From positions 124,001-188,000 of the forward strand of contig NZ_MWQI01000002.1 of the NCBI RefSeq assembly GCF_002210345.1: a stretch of DNA of 64,000 bases, in the 5' to 3' direction. A program made the translations under genes and the position numbers. The notes beneath the pieces are model-generated. The model did not search any database. It saw only the letters and a program-made list of their open reading frames with translations, and was not told the DNA's origin. This DNA comes from Fibrobacter sp. UWB4. Its GTDB lineage: Bacteria > Fibrobacterota > Fibrobacteria > Fibrobacterales > Fibrobacteraceae. Positions within the stretch are counted from its first letter, which is position 1, and every line of letters begins with the position of its first letter. This document shows positions 16,391-24,605 of the stretch, one piece after another.

Positions 16391-17359
16391 ATGGACAATT
16401 CTGTTAAAACCTTCACGCATATTTCTGAATTTTTAGACTATTTGGGCAATGATTTTACCGGTTTGACAAGCGAAATGCGCACAAACCTCGACCAAGAGCC
16501 CACGTTCGCATTCAACTGTTCCAAGCACTACGCCGACCTCATCAAGAATTCGGCCGAGCCCGTCAAACTGCTACGCGAGGTTCTCCCAAGCAAGGACGAA
16601 CTCAAGGAAGCCCCCGGCTTTGTCGATGACCCTGTGGGCGACCTCCCCGCCGGCAAGTCCGAATGCATCTTGCAAAAGTACGACAACCGCGCCCTCATCG
16701 TTTCGACTTCTGCCTGCGGTGTGCGCTGCAGGTTCTGCTTTAGGCGCAATTACCCCTTCCAGGACACACAGAATATCGCGAGTGAAGTTTCGAACTGGCT
16801 CGACGTCCATACGAGCATTTGGGAAGTCATCCTCTCGGGCGGAGACCCGCTCACGCTTGGCCCGGGACCGTTCCGCGACCTCGTGGAAGCAATCGCATTC
16901 CACCCGTCTGTCACGACGCTCCGCATCCACACGCGACTCCCGATCATGCGACCGGACCTCGTGATGCAGCATTTTGAACTTTTGCGCGAACTCCCCGCGC
17001 GATTCAACTGCGTACTCGTGGTACACGTGAACCACCCTGATGAATTGGACGAAGAATCTGCCGCCGTTTTTGCACAACTTAAATTCAGCGGTTGGACGCT
17101 CTTGAACCAGAGCGTTCTTTTGAAAGGCGTGAACGACGAAGCCGAAACGCTTGAACGCTTGAGCCGCAGGCTATTTGAGCAAGGAGTGCTCCCCTACTAC
17201 CTGCACCAGCTCGACCACGCGAAAGGTGTCGCCCATTTTGAAGTCAGCGACGAACGAGCCCGAGAGTTCATCGCGCAAATCCGCACCAAGCTCCCCGGCT
17301 ATCAAGTGCCCAAGCTCGTGCGAGAAATCGCCGGAGAAAAGAGCAAGACACCGGTGTAA
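16391..17359 (+). CDS. epmB: EF-P lysine 2,3-aminomutase-like radical SAM enzyme
   Basis: EpmB converts L-alpha-lysine to (R)-beta-lysine, which EpmA attaches to EF-P. The 322-residue protein from the ATG at 16391 has the radical-SAM cluster C109GVRC113RFC116FRR, the SAM-binding SGGDPL, LRIHTRLPI, TLLNQSVLLKGVND, LPYYLHQLD and PKLVREIAGEKSKTP. All match EpmB closely rather than the longer catabolic KamA. The frame extends to a TTG at 16361, but the ATG is preferred. No ribosome site is visible. Only 41 bp separate it from the divergent efp. EpmA and EpmC are not in the window. Confidence 0.93.
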   Translation: MDNSVKTFTHISEFLDYLGNDFTGLTSEMRTNLDQEPTFAFNCSKHYADLIKNSAEPVKLLREVLPSKDELKEAPGFVDDPVGDLPAGKSECILQKYDNRALIVSTSACGVRCRFCFRRNYPFQDTQNIASEVSNWLDVHTSIWEVILSGGDPLTLGPGPFRDLVEAIAFHPSVTTLRIHTRLPIMRPDLVMQHFELLRELPARFNCVLVVHVNHPDELDEESAAVFAQLKFSGWTLLNQSVLLKGVNDEAETLERLSRRLFEQGVLPYYLHQLDHAKGVAHFEVSDERAREFIAQIRTKLPGYQVPKLVREIAGEKSKTPV

Positions 17360-17360
17360 T

Positions 17361-17395
17361 GAGGTCGCAACCTATGGTTGCTTTGAGGTATGGGC
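17361..17395. repeat. GGTCGCAACC...TTGCTTTGAGGTATGGGC repeat
   Basis: A short element after epmB pairs GCAACC with GGTTGC and continues into GAGGTATGGGC. It is a variant of the family at 24460, 30048 and 32152. Confidence 0.5.
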
Positions 17396-17419
17396 ATTAT
17401 TCGATAAAGCGAGAATCGT

Positions 17420-18178
17420 TTAAAACCAATAGCCGATGCCGAGCTGAATTTTGTTGAATAGGTAATACGAACCGACCATACCTTCGTCGATATATTCGAA
17501 TTCCTTTTCGACGGATTCGGTACCCGTCGCATTGTCCGTACGGCTATTCCATCCAGAAACGGTGTAGCTGCCACAAGTTTTATTGACCGTCACAACATCG
17601 GTCAGTTGATATGACAAGTGCACATCGACAAAGAGGCCAAAAGAAAATTCGTGTCCGAGACCTACAGATAAGCCTGCTCCGAAAAAGCGGTCGTCATGGC
17701 ATTTGTCCTGCCGATGTTCTTTCGGAATATAAAATTCACTTTTTCGCATAAGCAAAAAATCAAAAACCGGCCCCGCCTCGAAATAAATTATTTCTGGAAT
17801 CTGGAACTGCGCCATCACAGGAATTTCTAAATAAAGTAGATAATCCTTATTATCACCTTCCCACAAAGATTCTGAGCATCCATCGCAGCTAACACCCATT
17901 TGTTGATCGTCCGAAATAAAATAGCGGTAGTCTAGCCCGACCGAAGGATGCAGCGCAAAACGGTTCGAAAGCTGGTACAGCGCATCAAACGAAAGCGTTG
18001 CGCCGGACCCGACACCGTCCGCATAAACACCCCAGGGAGCATCGGTAATCTCGTTAACCTTACTCAAGTTCAAGTGAGTTCCCAATCGCAAAGGTCTGTC
18101 AGTCGCAGCAGCCGATTCAGCCCCACCGGCTAGCAAGAGAACGACTGCGGCGACCTTCATCATTTTTTCAAACAACAT
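17420..18178 (-). CDS. PorT-like outer-membrane beta-barrel protein
   Basis: This 252-residue protein starts at an ATG with the ribosome site AGGAAG. A signal peptide ends about GGAESAAA. Alternating strands follow (LRLGTHLNLS, HPSVGLDYRYF, YLLYLEIPVMAQFQIPE, YFEAGPVFDFLL, LSVGLGHEFSFGLF) and a final IQLGIGYWF. The strand IPVMAQFQIPEIIYFEAGP resembles the OMP_b-brl_2/PorT-like family and the protein at 37879. Four cysteines in the loops (CDGC and the pair near CHDD/KTCG) may form disulfides. It runs towards the end of epmB. Function is unknown. Confidence 0.7.
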   Translation of the reverse strand: MLFEKMMKVAAVVLLLAGGAESAAATDRPLRLGTHLNLSKVNEITDAPWGVYADGVGSGATLSFDALYQLSNRFALHPSVGLDYRYFISDDQQMGVSCDGCSESLWEGDNKDYLLYLEIPVMAQFQIPEIIYFEAGPVFDFLLMRKSEFYIPKEHRQDKCHDDRFFGAGLSVGLGHEFSFGLFVDVHLSYQLTDVVTVNKTCGSYTVSGWNSRTDNATGTESVEKEFEYIDEGMVGSYYLFNKIQLGIGYWF

Positions 18179-18208
18179 ATTTTCTTCCTAACACGGTTTA
18201 CAGTATTT

Positions 18209-19168
18209 TTATTCACGCCCGATAATGCTTTCAATGCATTTTTCAAATTCAGAAATATTGTCCTTTTTATATCGCAACGCATGCGCATCTGAATCCGAAT
18301 CTTTTGTGAGAAAATCCAGATAAGGTGCATTTTCTTCACGGCATAATTCAGGCGTGACATGATTCATCTTGCTATAATGGCCAACGCATGTCGTCCCGTT
18401 AGACGTAAGCCTTACAGCCACGCTATCGCTATAACGGACATAATCCAGTTTCAAGTCAAACGTACGACCTTCATGCGTAAACTTTATGCTCTTATTCGTT
18501 TTCTCCTGAACCGTAATTCCGTATTTCTCAGGACTATTGTTAGTACGTGAATAGAAAACATCTTCGAACATAATGGTGTTGTTACCGTTCAAGAACCGGA
18601 ATACATCACCCACAAAATCCGAGTTCATATAATCATAGTTTGCCATATCACCAGCACGGAATTCAACATCGTTTCCATCGAGTTTAATAAACTTATCGTA
18701 AGCGTCATTGTTACAGTAATAGACGCCATCGATATAAAAGCACGGCGTCAGGCGCCAAGTTCCATCCAACTCGCCAGAAGTTCCGCCAACATATTGAACC
18801 GTCTCAAGTTCTTTTGTTGTTTGATCTTCGTAAATGAAAGAAAGTTGCAATGTATCATTGCGGAAGTTATAGGCATAGTGATTTGTATCGGCAAAATAAT
18901 AGTCTGGATCATAGAAGAGCGATCCATCGCGCTTAAAGCAGCCTCCAAAAATTTCAGATACAAACGTTATAGAATCCTGAGACGCATTAACCAGCACCTT
19001 GCCCTTTTCCACCACGCGGCTCATCGCAAAAGCATCTTCCAGAGAATTATCTTCATCGACCATACCAGTCGTATTCGAATCATCGGTAAACCCAGCACAA
19101 CCGGCAATAAAAGCCATACAAGTACAGCCTACGGCAAAGAAATTTCGAATAAAATCTACAGTTTTCAT
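18209..19168 (-). CDS. unknown lipoprotein, coupled to TIGR02147 gene
   Basis: This 319-residue protein has an N-terminal hydrophobic segment ending in the lipobox IAGC (Cys24), so it should be lipid-anchored to the envelope. The rest is rich in Asp, Asn and aromatic residues with repeated short beta motifs and no domain I know. Its ATG overlaps the stop of the upstream TIGR02147-family gene by four bases (ATGA), a sign of translational coupling. It is followed 30 bp later by the PorT-like barrel gene, so all three may share a transcript. Confidence 0.7.
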   Translation of the reverse strand: MKTVDFIRNFFAVGCTCMAFIAGCAGFTDDSNTTGMVDEDNSLEDAFAMSRVVEKGKVLVNASQDSITFVSEIFGGCFKRDGSLFYDPDYYFADTNHYAYNFRNDTLQLSFIYEDQTTKELETVQYVGGTSGELDGTWRLTPCFYIDGVYYCNNDAYDKFIKLDGNDVEFRAGDMANYDYMNSDFVGDVFRFLNGNNTIMFEDVFYSRTNNSPEKYGITVQEKTNKSIKFTHEGRTFDLKLDYVRYSDSVAVRLTSNGTTCVGHYSKMNHVTPELCREENAPYLDFLTKDSDSDAHALRYKKDNISEFEKCIESIIGRE

Positions 19169-19989
19169 TTATCCCCCACTTTTTTACACAACGGAAACAG
19201 TTGCAAATTCATACGATAAACACAATCGTATTTCTTTACGTTAGAAACAATGCTCGCCACTTTTTTACGGAAAGCGTCCAGTTCTTCAGTAAGGCGTTCG
19301 TAAGCCTCCTTATCAAGCCCCATAGTCACCCCAGAAATATGCCGTTCCCTTCGTGAAAACCTGTTCAAAGCATCAGACGCAAGATTCGCATATTGCTTTT
19401 GCATATTGACAACCGTTGCAGAAACAACTTCGCGAGAACTCGAAATGCCCACACTCGTTTGCACATAATTTCCGCATTCATCCTTTTTCAGAACGCCAAG
19501 CGATTCCTGAAGCTCTAAAGATTTTCGAGCATCGGCGGCAGGAATCGGCGGAATAAGCGCATGCCCCATTTCAAGCGGAGTAGCGCCTTTCATAATCGGA
19601 GCAAGTTCCCTGAGAGCCGGATTCACCCACGACGAAAAATACGCAAAGGACTTGGATTCTAAAAACTCAATTTTATTCCCTTGCGCAATCTGCATCATCT
19701 TTTCAAAAGCCGCCTGGCGCAGATCTGGATTCGAAGAATCACAAAACGTAACCATTTCACGGAAATAATCCGCCTGCGTACCAGACAAATTCATTGCAGG
19801 CAAAACTTTTTCAACACCAATTTTTGAAAGCCGCGTTTTACCGTCACAAACAAGTTTCAAAAAACCCGATGACGAAAACCCGGCAAGCATTGCAAATCTG
19901 CGCCACGTAAACGCAGACTTCTTTTTACGGCATTCGTAAAAATCCTGCATGTACGCGCGATAATCTCTATATTCAAAAACGGATTTCAT
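19165..19989 (-). CDS. TIGR02147-family protein with HTH-like N-terminus
   Basis: This 274-residue protein opens with VFEYRDYRAYMQDFYE, then a helix-turn-helix-like block (RRFAMLAGFSSSGFLKLVCDGK, broken here as 29-40 and 41-50). A helical C-terminal region has SSREVVSATVVNMQKQYANLA and GVTMGLDKEAYERL. These features match the family I know as TIGR02147 (DUF4423), numerous in Fibrobacter and of unsettled function, possibly regulatory. A second member lies at 58793-59710. The downstream lipoprotein gene overlaps its stop. A long inverted repeat lies 129 bp upstream. Confidence 0.8.
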   Translation of the reverse strand: MKSVFEYRDYRAYMQDFYECRKKKSAFTWRRFAMLAGFSSSGFLKLVCDGKTRLSKIGVEKVLPAMNLSGTQADYFREMVTFCDSSNPDLRQAAFEKMMQIAQGNKIEFLESKSFAYFSSWVNPALRELAPIMKGATPLEMGHALIPPIPAADARKSLELQESLGVLKKDECGNYVQTSVGISSSREVVSATVVNMQKQYANLASDALNRFSRRERHISGVTMGLDKEAYERLTEELDAFRKKVASIVSNVKKYDCVYRMNLQLFPLCKKVGDK

Positions 19990-20117
19990 ATTTATTCGCT
20001 TTTCTAAAGCTAAAATAAATAATCTGTCCTAAAAAAGCAATGTACACAAAACAAAATTGCGTAAATTTTTACAAAATCAACGCTTAAAAACGCTATTTTA
20101 AAATTTTCACTTTACCA

Positions 20118-20138
20118 TATGAAACAGTGTGTTTCATA
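20118..20138. promoter_or_regulatory. perfect 9-bp inverted repeat upstream of TIGR02147 gene
   Basis: TATGAAACA, three bases (GTG), then TGTTTCATA form a perfect dyad. There is no T-run beyond it on either strand, which argues against a terminator. It sits between the unknown gene at 20164 and the TIGR02147 gene at 19165, so it may be an operator for the latter. Confidence 0.4.
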
Positions 20139-20163
20139 AGCAAAAATACGTTTTTACCGAACA

Positions 20164-21216
20164 CTAACACGCAAGCACAGATTCGATAAATTTCCTTTCC
20201 AGGAAATCATCAAAAACAGCCGGCGGCATCACATTCAATTCTTCGTTTTTGCTATAGACAAGGCAGTTCCCCTTTGGGCCGCCCAGCCAATCCATCCCCT
20301 TAAACATAAGGGTAATGCAATCGTCAACGGAAAAATCAGCAATATCAATTTTGGCGAATTCGGAATCTCCATTACATGCAAAGTTTGAATGAAACAGGGC
20401 CGCATTGTACTTGGGCTTGAACTTTTCAATAAAGACACGCTCAGTTTCCAGCGAAAGCAATTCGACAGATGGGAAATTTTTCCCCATCAGCGGAGATTGA
20501 AACTCATTTATCGAAACAGAATTACCGATTAGAAGGCTATTATCGCGTTCCAGGACATCAAAGAACAGCAAAACAACGTCATCGCGGACGTCCTCATAAT
20601 CCTCAATTTCAGATTCCAGCATATCCAGAATCGACTCATGATGCCCATGATGAGCCTTTACATTTTCGCCAGTCACCTTCCCTATGAACATCACCTCGTA
20701 ATCCCAAAAGAACTCTTTGGACTTATCAAAGTTCGGAATATGGAGTTGCTTGCTCAAATAGAGGTACAAAATTTTTTCAGGCGTAAGCCAAGTGACAAAA
20801 GAGTCCTCATCAAGGCACTTCTTCAGATCCTTAGCGCTCGCTTTTTCGTACAAGCCCGAATCAACCTCATAGATTTTCAATCGATGAGCAACGGGGACAA
20901 CCTCGTTATTTGCAAGAATGTGTATTTCTTTATCACCGGCATCTAAAACAAGAGTTTTTTTCGTGCTAGTCTTGAAAATAGGCTCTTTTGTAGGGATCGA
21001 TACACTTAAGCGCCCATGAACGCCGACAAGATCAAATTCTATCTTATGGCCATTAAATTTCAGATTGCCAAAATAAAGGCGCGACTTCTTAGCGACCATA
21101 TACACATGGGCTTCGCTGACTGCTTTCAACACATTTGCATCGTTCTTGACCCATGCAATATCATGAAAAGACAACGGACAACACGCTAATTTCAACGTCG
21201 TAGAAATTACCTTCAT
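20164..21216 (-). CDS. unknown protein with possible degenerate GIY-YIG-like region
   Basis: This 350-residue protein has no signal peptide and no family I can name. Around residues 170-275 there is YEVMFIGKVTG, a histidine-rich KAHHGHHESIL, and later ETERVFIEKFKPKYN. The order and the closing E...I..F.PKYN recall the last helix of GIY-YIG nuclease folds. The namesake tyrosines are not intact, so this is a guess. The ATG has a GAGGT ribosome site. The sequence is AT-rich compared with housekeeping neighbours. It stands alone between a terminator and the dyad at 20118. Confidence 0.6.
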   Translation of the reverse strand: MKVISTTLKLACCPLSFHDIAWVKNDANVLKAVSEAHVYMVAKKSRLYFGNLKFNGHKIEFDLVGVHGRLSVSIPTKEPIFKTSTKKTLVLDAGDKEIHILANNEVVPVAHRLKIYEVDSGLYEKASAKDLKKCLDEDSFVTWLTPEKILYLYLSKQLHIPNFDKSKEFFWDYEVMFIGKVTGENVKAHHGHHESILDMLESEIEDYEDVRDDVVLLFFDVLERDNSLLIGNSVSINEFQSPLMGKNFPSVELLSLETERVFIEKFKPKYNAALFHSNFACNGDSEFAKIDIADFSVDDCITLMFKGMDWLGGPKGNCLVYSKNEELNVMPPAVFDDFLERKFIESVLAC

Positions 21217-21337
21217 ATCGACCTCGCGATATCACCCATACAATGCGAAACATAAATTTTTTCTTGAAATATCAAAGGAAAATATTAACAAAAATTTACG
21301 TTAATTTTCTTACACAATTAGCCAATTTTTACAGAAA

Positions 21338-21361
21338 AAGGCGAAACCGAAGTTCCGCCTT
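21338..21361 (-). terminator. TTCG-loop intrinsic terminator
   Basis: On the minus strand AAGGCGGAAC, a TTCG loop and GTTTCGCCTT form a 10-bp stem with one mismatch, followed by TTT. It ends the transcript of the membrane-protein gene at 21403. Confidence 0.75.
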
Positions 21362-21402
21362 GGAAAGATTTACAAGATGTGTGTGGGGGGAAGCGGTTAA
21401 AA

Positions 21403-22083
21403 CTACACCTTTTCCACATTAATATTCGGCAATGCCCCTAGCCCATTACTAACATAATCAATTTTCAAATTGATTTCGCTCGATTCTATATTATCTCCAT
21501 AACATTTAATTTTCACAAAGCAATTCCCCGTAACATACGTCATCTGTGGATTTTGATTCAAATGAGGTAAAACAAATTTGGTAGAAAGACGATTTACCAT
21601 ATCCACTGAGGACTCTATAAAGTCCAAATAGACACATTGTCCAGAAGCAACATCACGATAAACACTATCTAAATGAGTCCATTTAAATGGAGCAGGAACA
21701 ATTTTACGGGGAGTTCCATAAGCCCCTTTAATTTCTACAGCTTTTACAAATATTTTTTTTACCGTTTTTCTAGAATCATTTTTGAATACAAGTCGATAAA
21801 TTTCATAAGCTCGACAATTTTGAGCATTTTGTGGAATCTTTTCCACACGCAAAAAAACTATGTTAGGTTTTTCTGAAAAAAAATCTTTTATTCTATCACC
21901 GAAACAACCAAAAACAACAGCGGCAATTGTTGCGACAGTAGTTGAGATTGCAGCAATCATATTAGAATCCATATGCAAAAAATCCTTACAATATTTATAA
22001 CACACTCCAAAGCAGCATACAACACAAACGATTATTACAGAAATAAGCAATAATTCCGCAAAAAAATCTCTAATTTTCTTCAT
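21403..22083 (-). CDS. unknown membrane protein
   Basis: This 226-residue protein has two hydrophobic segments near the N-terminus (about 9-30, rich in Ile, Val and Cys, and about 41-60). A soluble C-terminal domain of roughly 160 residues follows, with strands such as YEIYRLVFKNDSRKTV and VYLDFIES that look like an immunoglobulin-type or effector sandwich. The family is not recognised. It is AT-rich, single-gene and bounded by its own terminator. The topology (short cytoplasmic tail, hairpin of two helices, large soluble domain) is like small membrane effectors, but there is no direct evidence of a role. Confidence 0.6.
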   Translation of the reverse strand: MKKIRDFFAELLLISVIIVCVVCCFGVCYKYCKDFLHMDSNMIAAISTTVATIAAVVFGCFGDRIKDFFSEKPNIVFLRVEKIPQNAQNCRAYEIYRLVFKNDSRKTVKKIFVKAVEIKGAYGTPRKIVPAPFKWTHLDSVYRDVASGQCVYLDFIESSVDMVNRLSTKFVLPHLNQNPQMTYVTGNCFVKIKCYGDNIESSEINLKIDYVSNGLGALPNINVEKV

Positions 22084-22242
22084 ATTTCACTTTCTATCAC
22101 AAGCAACAAATCACATACAAATCATAGTATTTTTATTTGCAAATTCAACCAACACATTACAAATAAATACTTTTTATTTCTTACAACAGAACTATTACAA
22201 CACAAAATGCCGGAACAGTGTCCAGCATGACTATAAAGATAA

Positions 22243-22260
22243 AGCCCGCTTTCGCGGGCT
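22243..22260 (-). terminator. terminator downstream of hisB
   Basis: GCCCGC, TTTC and GCGGGC form a stem. Read on the minus strand it is followed by TTTATCTTTAT. It lies 53 bp past the hisB stop. The rest of 22084-22312 is AT-rich without a gene. Confidence 0.7.
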
Positions 22261-22312
22261 TGACAATTTCGGCGATTTTCGCGCTTCTCAATCGCAGCGA
22301 CTCTCGTGGGCC

Positions 22313-22897
22313 TTACAGAACACCCTTGCTGCTGGGAACGCCCTTCACGTTGCGGGAAGGTGCGACAGCCATGGCGACGGCGCGGGCAAAAGCCTTGAAG
22401 ATGGATTCCAGGCAGTGGTGGTTATCCTTGCCATAGAAGAGTTCCACATGCAGGTTCATGCGAGCGTTTTCGCAGAGGCTCTTGAAGAAGTGTTCGAACA
22501 TGCTGGCTTCAATTTCGCCTGCGGTTGCTGCGGGCAAATTCACATTCCATACAAAGCCGATGCGGTTGCTAAAGTCGATGCACACGCGGCTCAAGGCTTC
22601 GTCCATCGGGACAAAGTAAAAACCGTAACGTTCGATACCCTTCTTGTCGCCGAGGCATTCAACAAGCGCCTGGCCAAGCACGATGGCGATGTCTTCCATG
22701 CTGTGGTGCATATCGACTTCGGTATCGCCCTTGCAGGTCAAATCGAGGTGGAATCCACCGTGGACTTGGAACAAGTTAAGCATATGATCCAAGAAGCCCG
22801 AACCCGAGCTGATCTTGCCTCTGGAGCAATCGTCCAAATTCAAGAAAAGTTGAATGTCGGTTTCACTCGTCTTGCGAGAAATCTTAGAAGAACGCAT
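22313..22897 (-). CDS. hisB: imidazoleglycerol-phosphate dehydratase
   Basis: HisB dehydrates imidazole glycerol phosphate to imidazole acetol phosphate in histidine synthesis. This is the monofunctional 194-residue form without the phosphatase domain. Metal-binding motifs MHHSMEDIA and DNHHCLESIFKA are present, as are GSGFLDHMLNLF and VPSSKGVL at the C-terminus. It follows the RodZ-like gene after 11 bp, away from other histidine genes, so the pathway is scattered in this genome. AGAGGTG precedes the ATG. Confidence 0.95.
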   Translation of the reverse strand: MRSSKISRKTSETDIQLFLNLDDCSRGKISSGSGFLDHMLNLFQVHGGFHLDLTCKGDTEVDMHHSMEDIAIVLGQALVECLGDKKGIERYGFYFVPMDEALSRVCIDFSNRIGFVWNVNLPAATAGEIEASMFEHFFKSLCENARMNLHVELFYGKDNHHCLESIFKAFARAVAMAVAPSRNVKGVPSSKGVL

Positions 22898-22908
22898 CTT
22901 AGCACCTC

Positions 22909-23847
22909 TTATTTAAGGACACGACCGTCATAGACACTAAAGCGAGCCACACGGCCAAACTTCGGCACAGGCACAGGCGTTTCCACGCCGTTCAAATACA
23001 TTTTGCTGATAGCGCGCGGTTCACCAATCACAATGTAGAGCGTACCACTTGCAGTATAGACAAGCTTGTTATCAACAGTTGCAATGTTCGCTTCTTTCAC
23101 AAATTCGTCATCATCTTCATCGCGCTTGATGCCGACCCAAGAACGCATTTCGCCGGAACCGACGAGTTCGATTCGAGTGCGACCGTTATCCGAAACCGGA
23201 CCAGTCACAGTATCCTTCTTGGAGGTCGAAGAGATAAAGATTGTTGCAGATGCCGGGAGATTTTCAGCTTTTTTCACAGCCTTGTCGACTTCGGCCTGCG
23301 TCACCGTCTCGTTTTTCTCGTCCTTGATGGAATCGACCGGAACCTTGATTGCACCTTCAGGCATATCCTGGTTGACTTCCGAAGAATCGTCAGCAGCAAC
23401 TGCCGCCGGAGGATTGGCTTTAGCATCTGAGGTAGCATTGTCACGGGTTACAAAATGAAGCCCGACAATGAGAAGAACCAAAATGGCTACGATTGCTATA
23501 GGCACGGCCTTGCTGCGCGGCTTCTTTTCGTCTTCGGTCACCGGAGCGATATTCTTGATGGGTTCAGCTTCACGAATTTCGTAACTAGAACCCACTTCCT
23601 GGGTGTACATTTTAAGGATGGCCTTTGTATCCAAGCCAAGCTTTGAACTCACGGAATTCAAATAGCTACGAACATAAGCTTCAACCGGCAAGGATTTCCA
23701 GTCGCTCGCTTCGATAAAGTGAAGCATTTTCACCGAGATTTTCGTGCGCTCGGCAAGATCTTCTATAGAAAGCCCTTGAGATTCGCGAACGCGGGCCAAG
23801 AAGTCACCAAGGCGTTCGTTTGGATTTTTCTCTTCCAACTGAATCAT
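22909..23847 (-). CDS. RodZ-like HTH membrane protein
   Basis: This 312-residue protein has an N-terminal HTH_25 domain (about 10-80, with SIEDLAERTKISVKMLHFIE and LPVEAYVRSYLN), a single membrane segment (about 114-133) and a periplasmic C-terminal domain of DUF4115 type. That order matches RodZ, which links MreB to the envelope and shapes rods, or related cytoskeletal-type HTH proteins. The middle part of the periplasmic region is rich in Asp, Lys and Ala. It begins three bases after the maf stop and is followed by hisB, so maf, this gene and hisB probably form one operon. MreB is not in the window. Confidence 0.75.
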   Translation of the reverse strand: MIQLEEKNPNERLGDFLARVRESQGLSIEDLAERTKISVKMLHFIEASDWKSLPVEAYVRSYLNSVSSKLGLDTKAILKMYTQEVGSSYEIREAEPIKNIAPVTEDEKKPRSKAVPIAIVAILVLLIVGLHFVTRDNATSDAKANPPAAVAADDSSEVNQDMPEGAIKVPVDSIKDEKNETVTQAEVDKAVKKAENLPASATIFISSTSKKDTVTGPVSDNGRTRIELVGSGEMRSWVGIKRDEDDDEFVKEANIATVDNKLVYTASGTLYIVIGEPRAISKMYLNGVETPVPVPKFGRVARFSVYDGRVLK

Positions 23848-23850
23848 TTG

Positions 23851-24423
23851 CTATACCCTAACTTGTAAACCATCCAACATTTCCAGTGTACGTGCAACTG
23901 GTAACCCAACCACGTTGTAGTAGCAACCGTTGATAGACTTGATCAAGCGCGCGCCATTCGTCTGAATGCCATAAGCGCCGGCCTTATCCATCGGGTCCTT
24001 AGAATTTACATAATCTTTGAGTTCTTGTAAGGTGCAGTTTCTGAAAAACACCTCTGTTTTCTCCTCGGACGCGCTGAGGATTTCTCCGTTACGCGCAATC
24101 GCAACTCCGGTGATGACAAAATGCGAACGGTTGTTTAGTTTGCTCAGCATTTCAAGAGCGTTCGCCTCGGATTTTGGCTTGCCAAGCGGCTCGTTATCCA
24201 AAAAGACAAGCGTGTCAAAGCCGAGCACGTAAGCATCGCGTTCCTGGCGAGAAACGGACAGCGCCTTGATGCAGGCGTTTTCACGCGGAAAATCAAGCGG
24301 GTTTGTGCTTGTGGGCTTTTCATCTTCGCCCGAGACAACTACGCGGAACTTAACTCCCAGCTGCTTTAAAATTTCAGAACGGCGCGGAGATCCGCTTGCA
24401 AGGATTATTTGGTTATTGGTCAT
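23851..24423 (-). CDS. maf: Maf-family nucleoside triphosphate pyrophosphatase
   Basis: Maf proteins hydrolyse non-canonical or modified nucleoside triphosphates. The 190-residue protein has the N-terminal IILASGSPRRSEILKQLG, the central GFDTLVFLDNEPLGKP and the DKAGAYGIQ motif. Its first codons (MTNNQ) are encoded by the repeat unit ATGACCAATAACCA that also fills the intergenic region, so the start lies inside a repeat. An out-of-frame ATG lies upstream in the same tract. It heads the maf-RodZ-hisB set. Confidence 0.93.
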   Translation of the reverse strand: MTNNQIILASGSPRRSEILKQLGVKFRVVVSGEDEKPTSTNPLDFPRENACIKALSVSRQERDAYVLGFDTLVFLDNEPLGKPKSEANALEMLSKLNNRSHFVITGVAIARNGEILSASEEKTEVFFRNCTLQELKDYVNSKDPMDKAGAYGIQTNGARLIKSINGCYYNVVGLPVARTLEMLDGLQVRV

Positions 24424-24600
24424 TGGTTGTTGGTCATTAGATATTGGTCAATAGTTATAAGGTATGAGGTCGGCACGTTGTGCCTCTGAGCACACTTCGC
24501 TTTGGGGTCGCCTTGCTTTGCAAGGCTTTGGGCATTTCTAAGGACAATAATCTCATACCCCATACCTCAAAGGGGCGCAAGCCCCGTGCCCATACCCCAC
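24412..24600. repeat. composite intergenic repeat between lptD and maf
   Basis: Units of the type TTGGTCATTGG and ATTGGTCAATAG (24412-24455) are followed by a GGGGTCGCCTTGC...GCAAGGCTTTGGGC element. A CATACCCCATACCTC run and AGGGGCGCAAGCCCC come next. The inner parts are self-complementary. No gene is visible here. Confidence 0.6.
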
Positions 24601-24605
24601 AGCCA

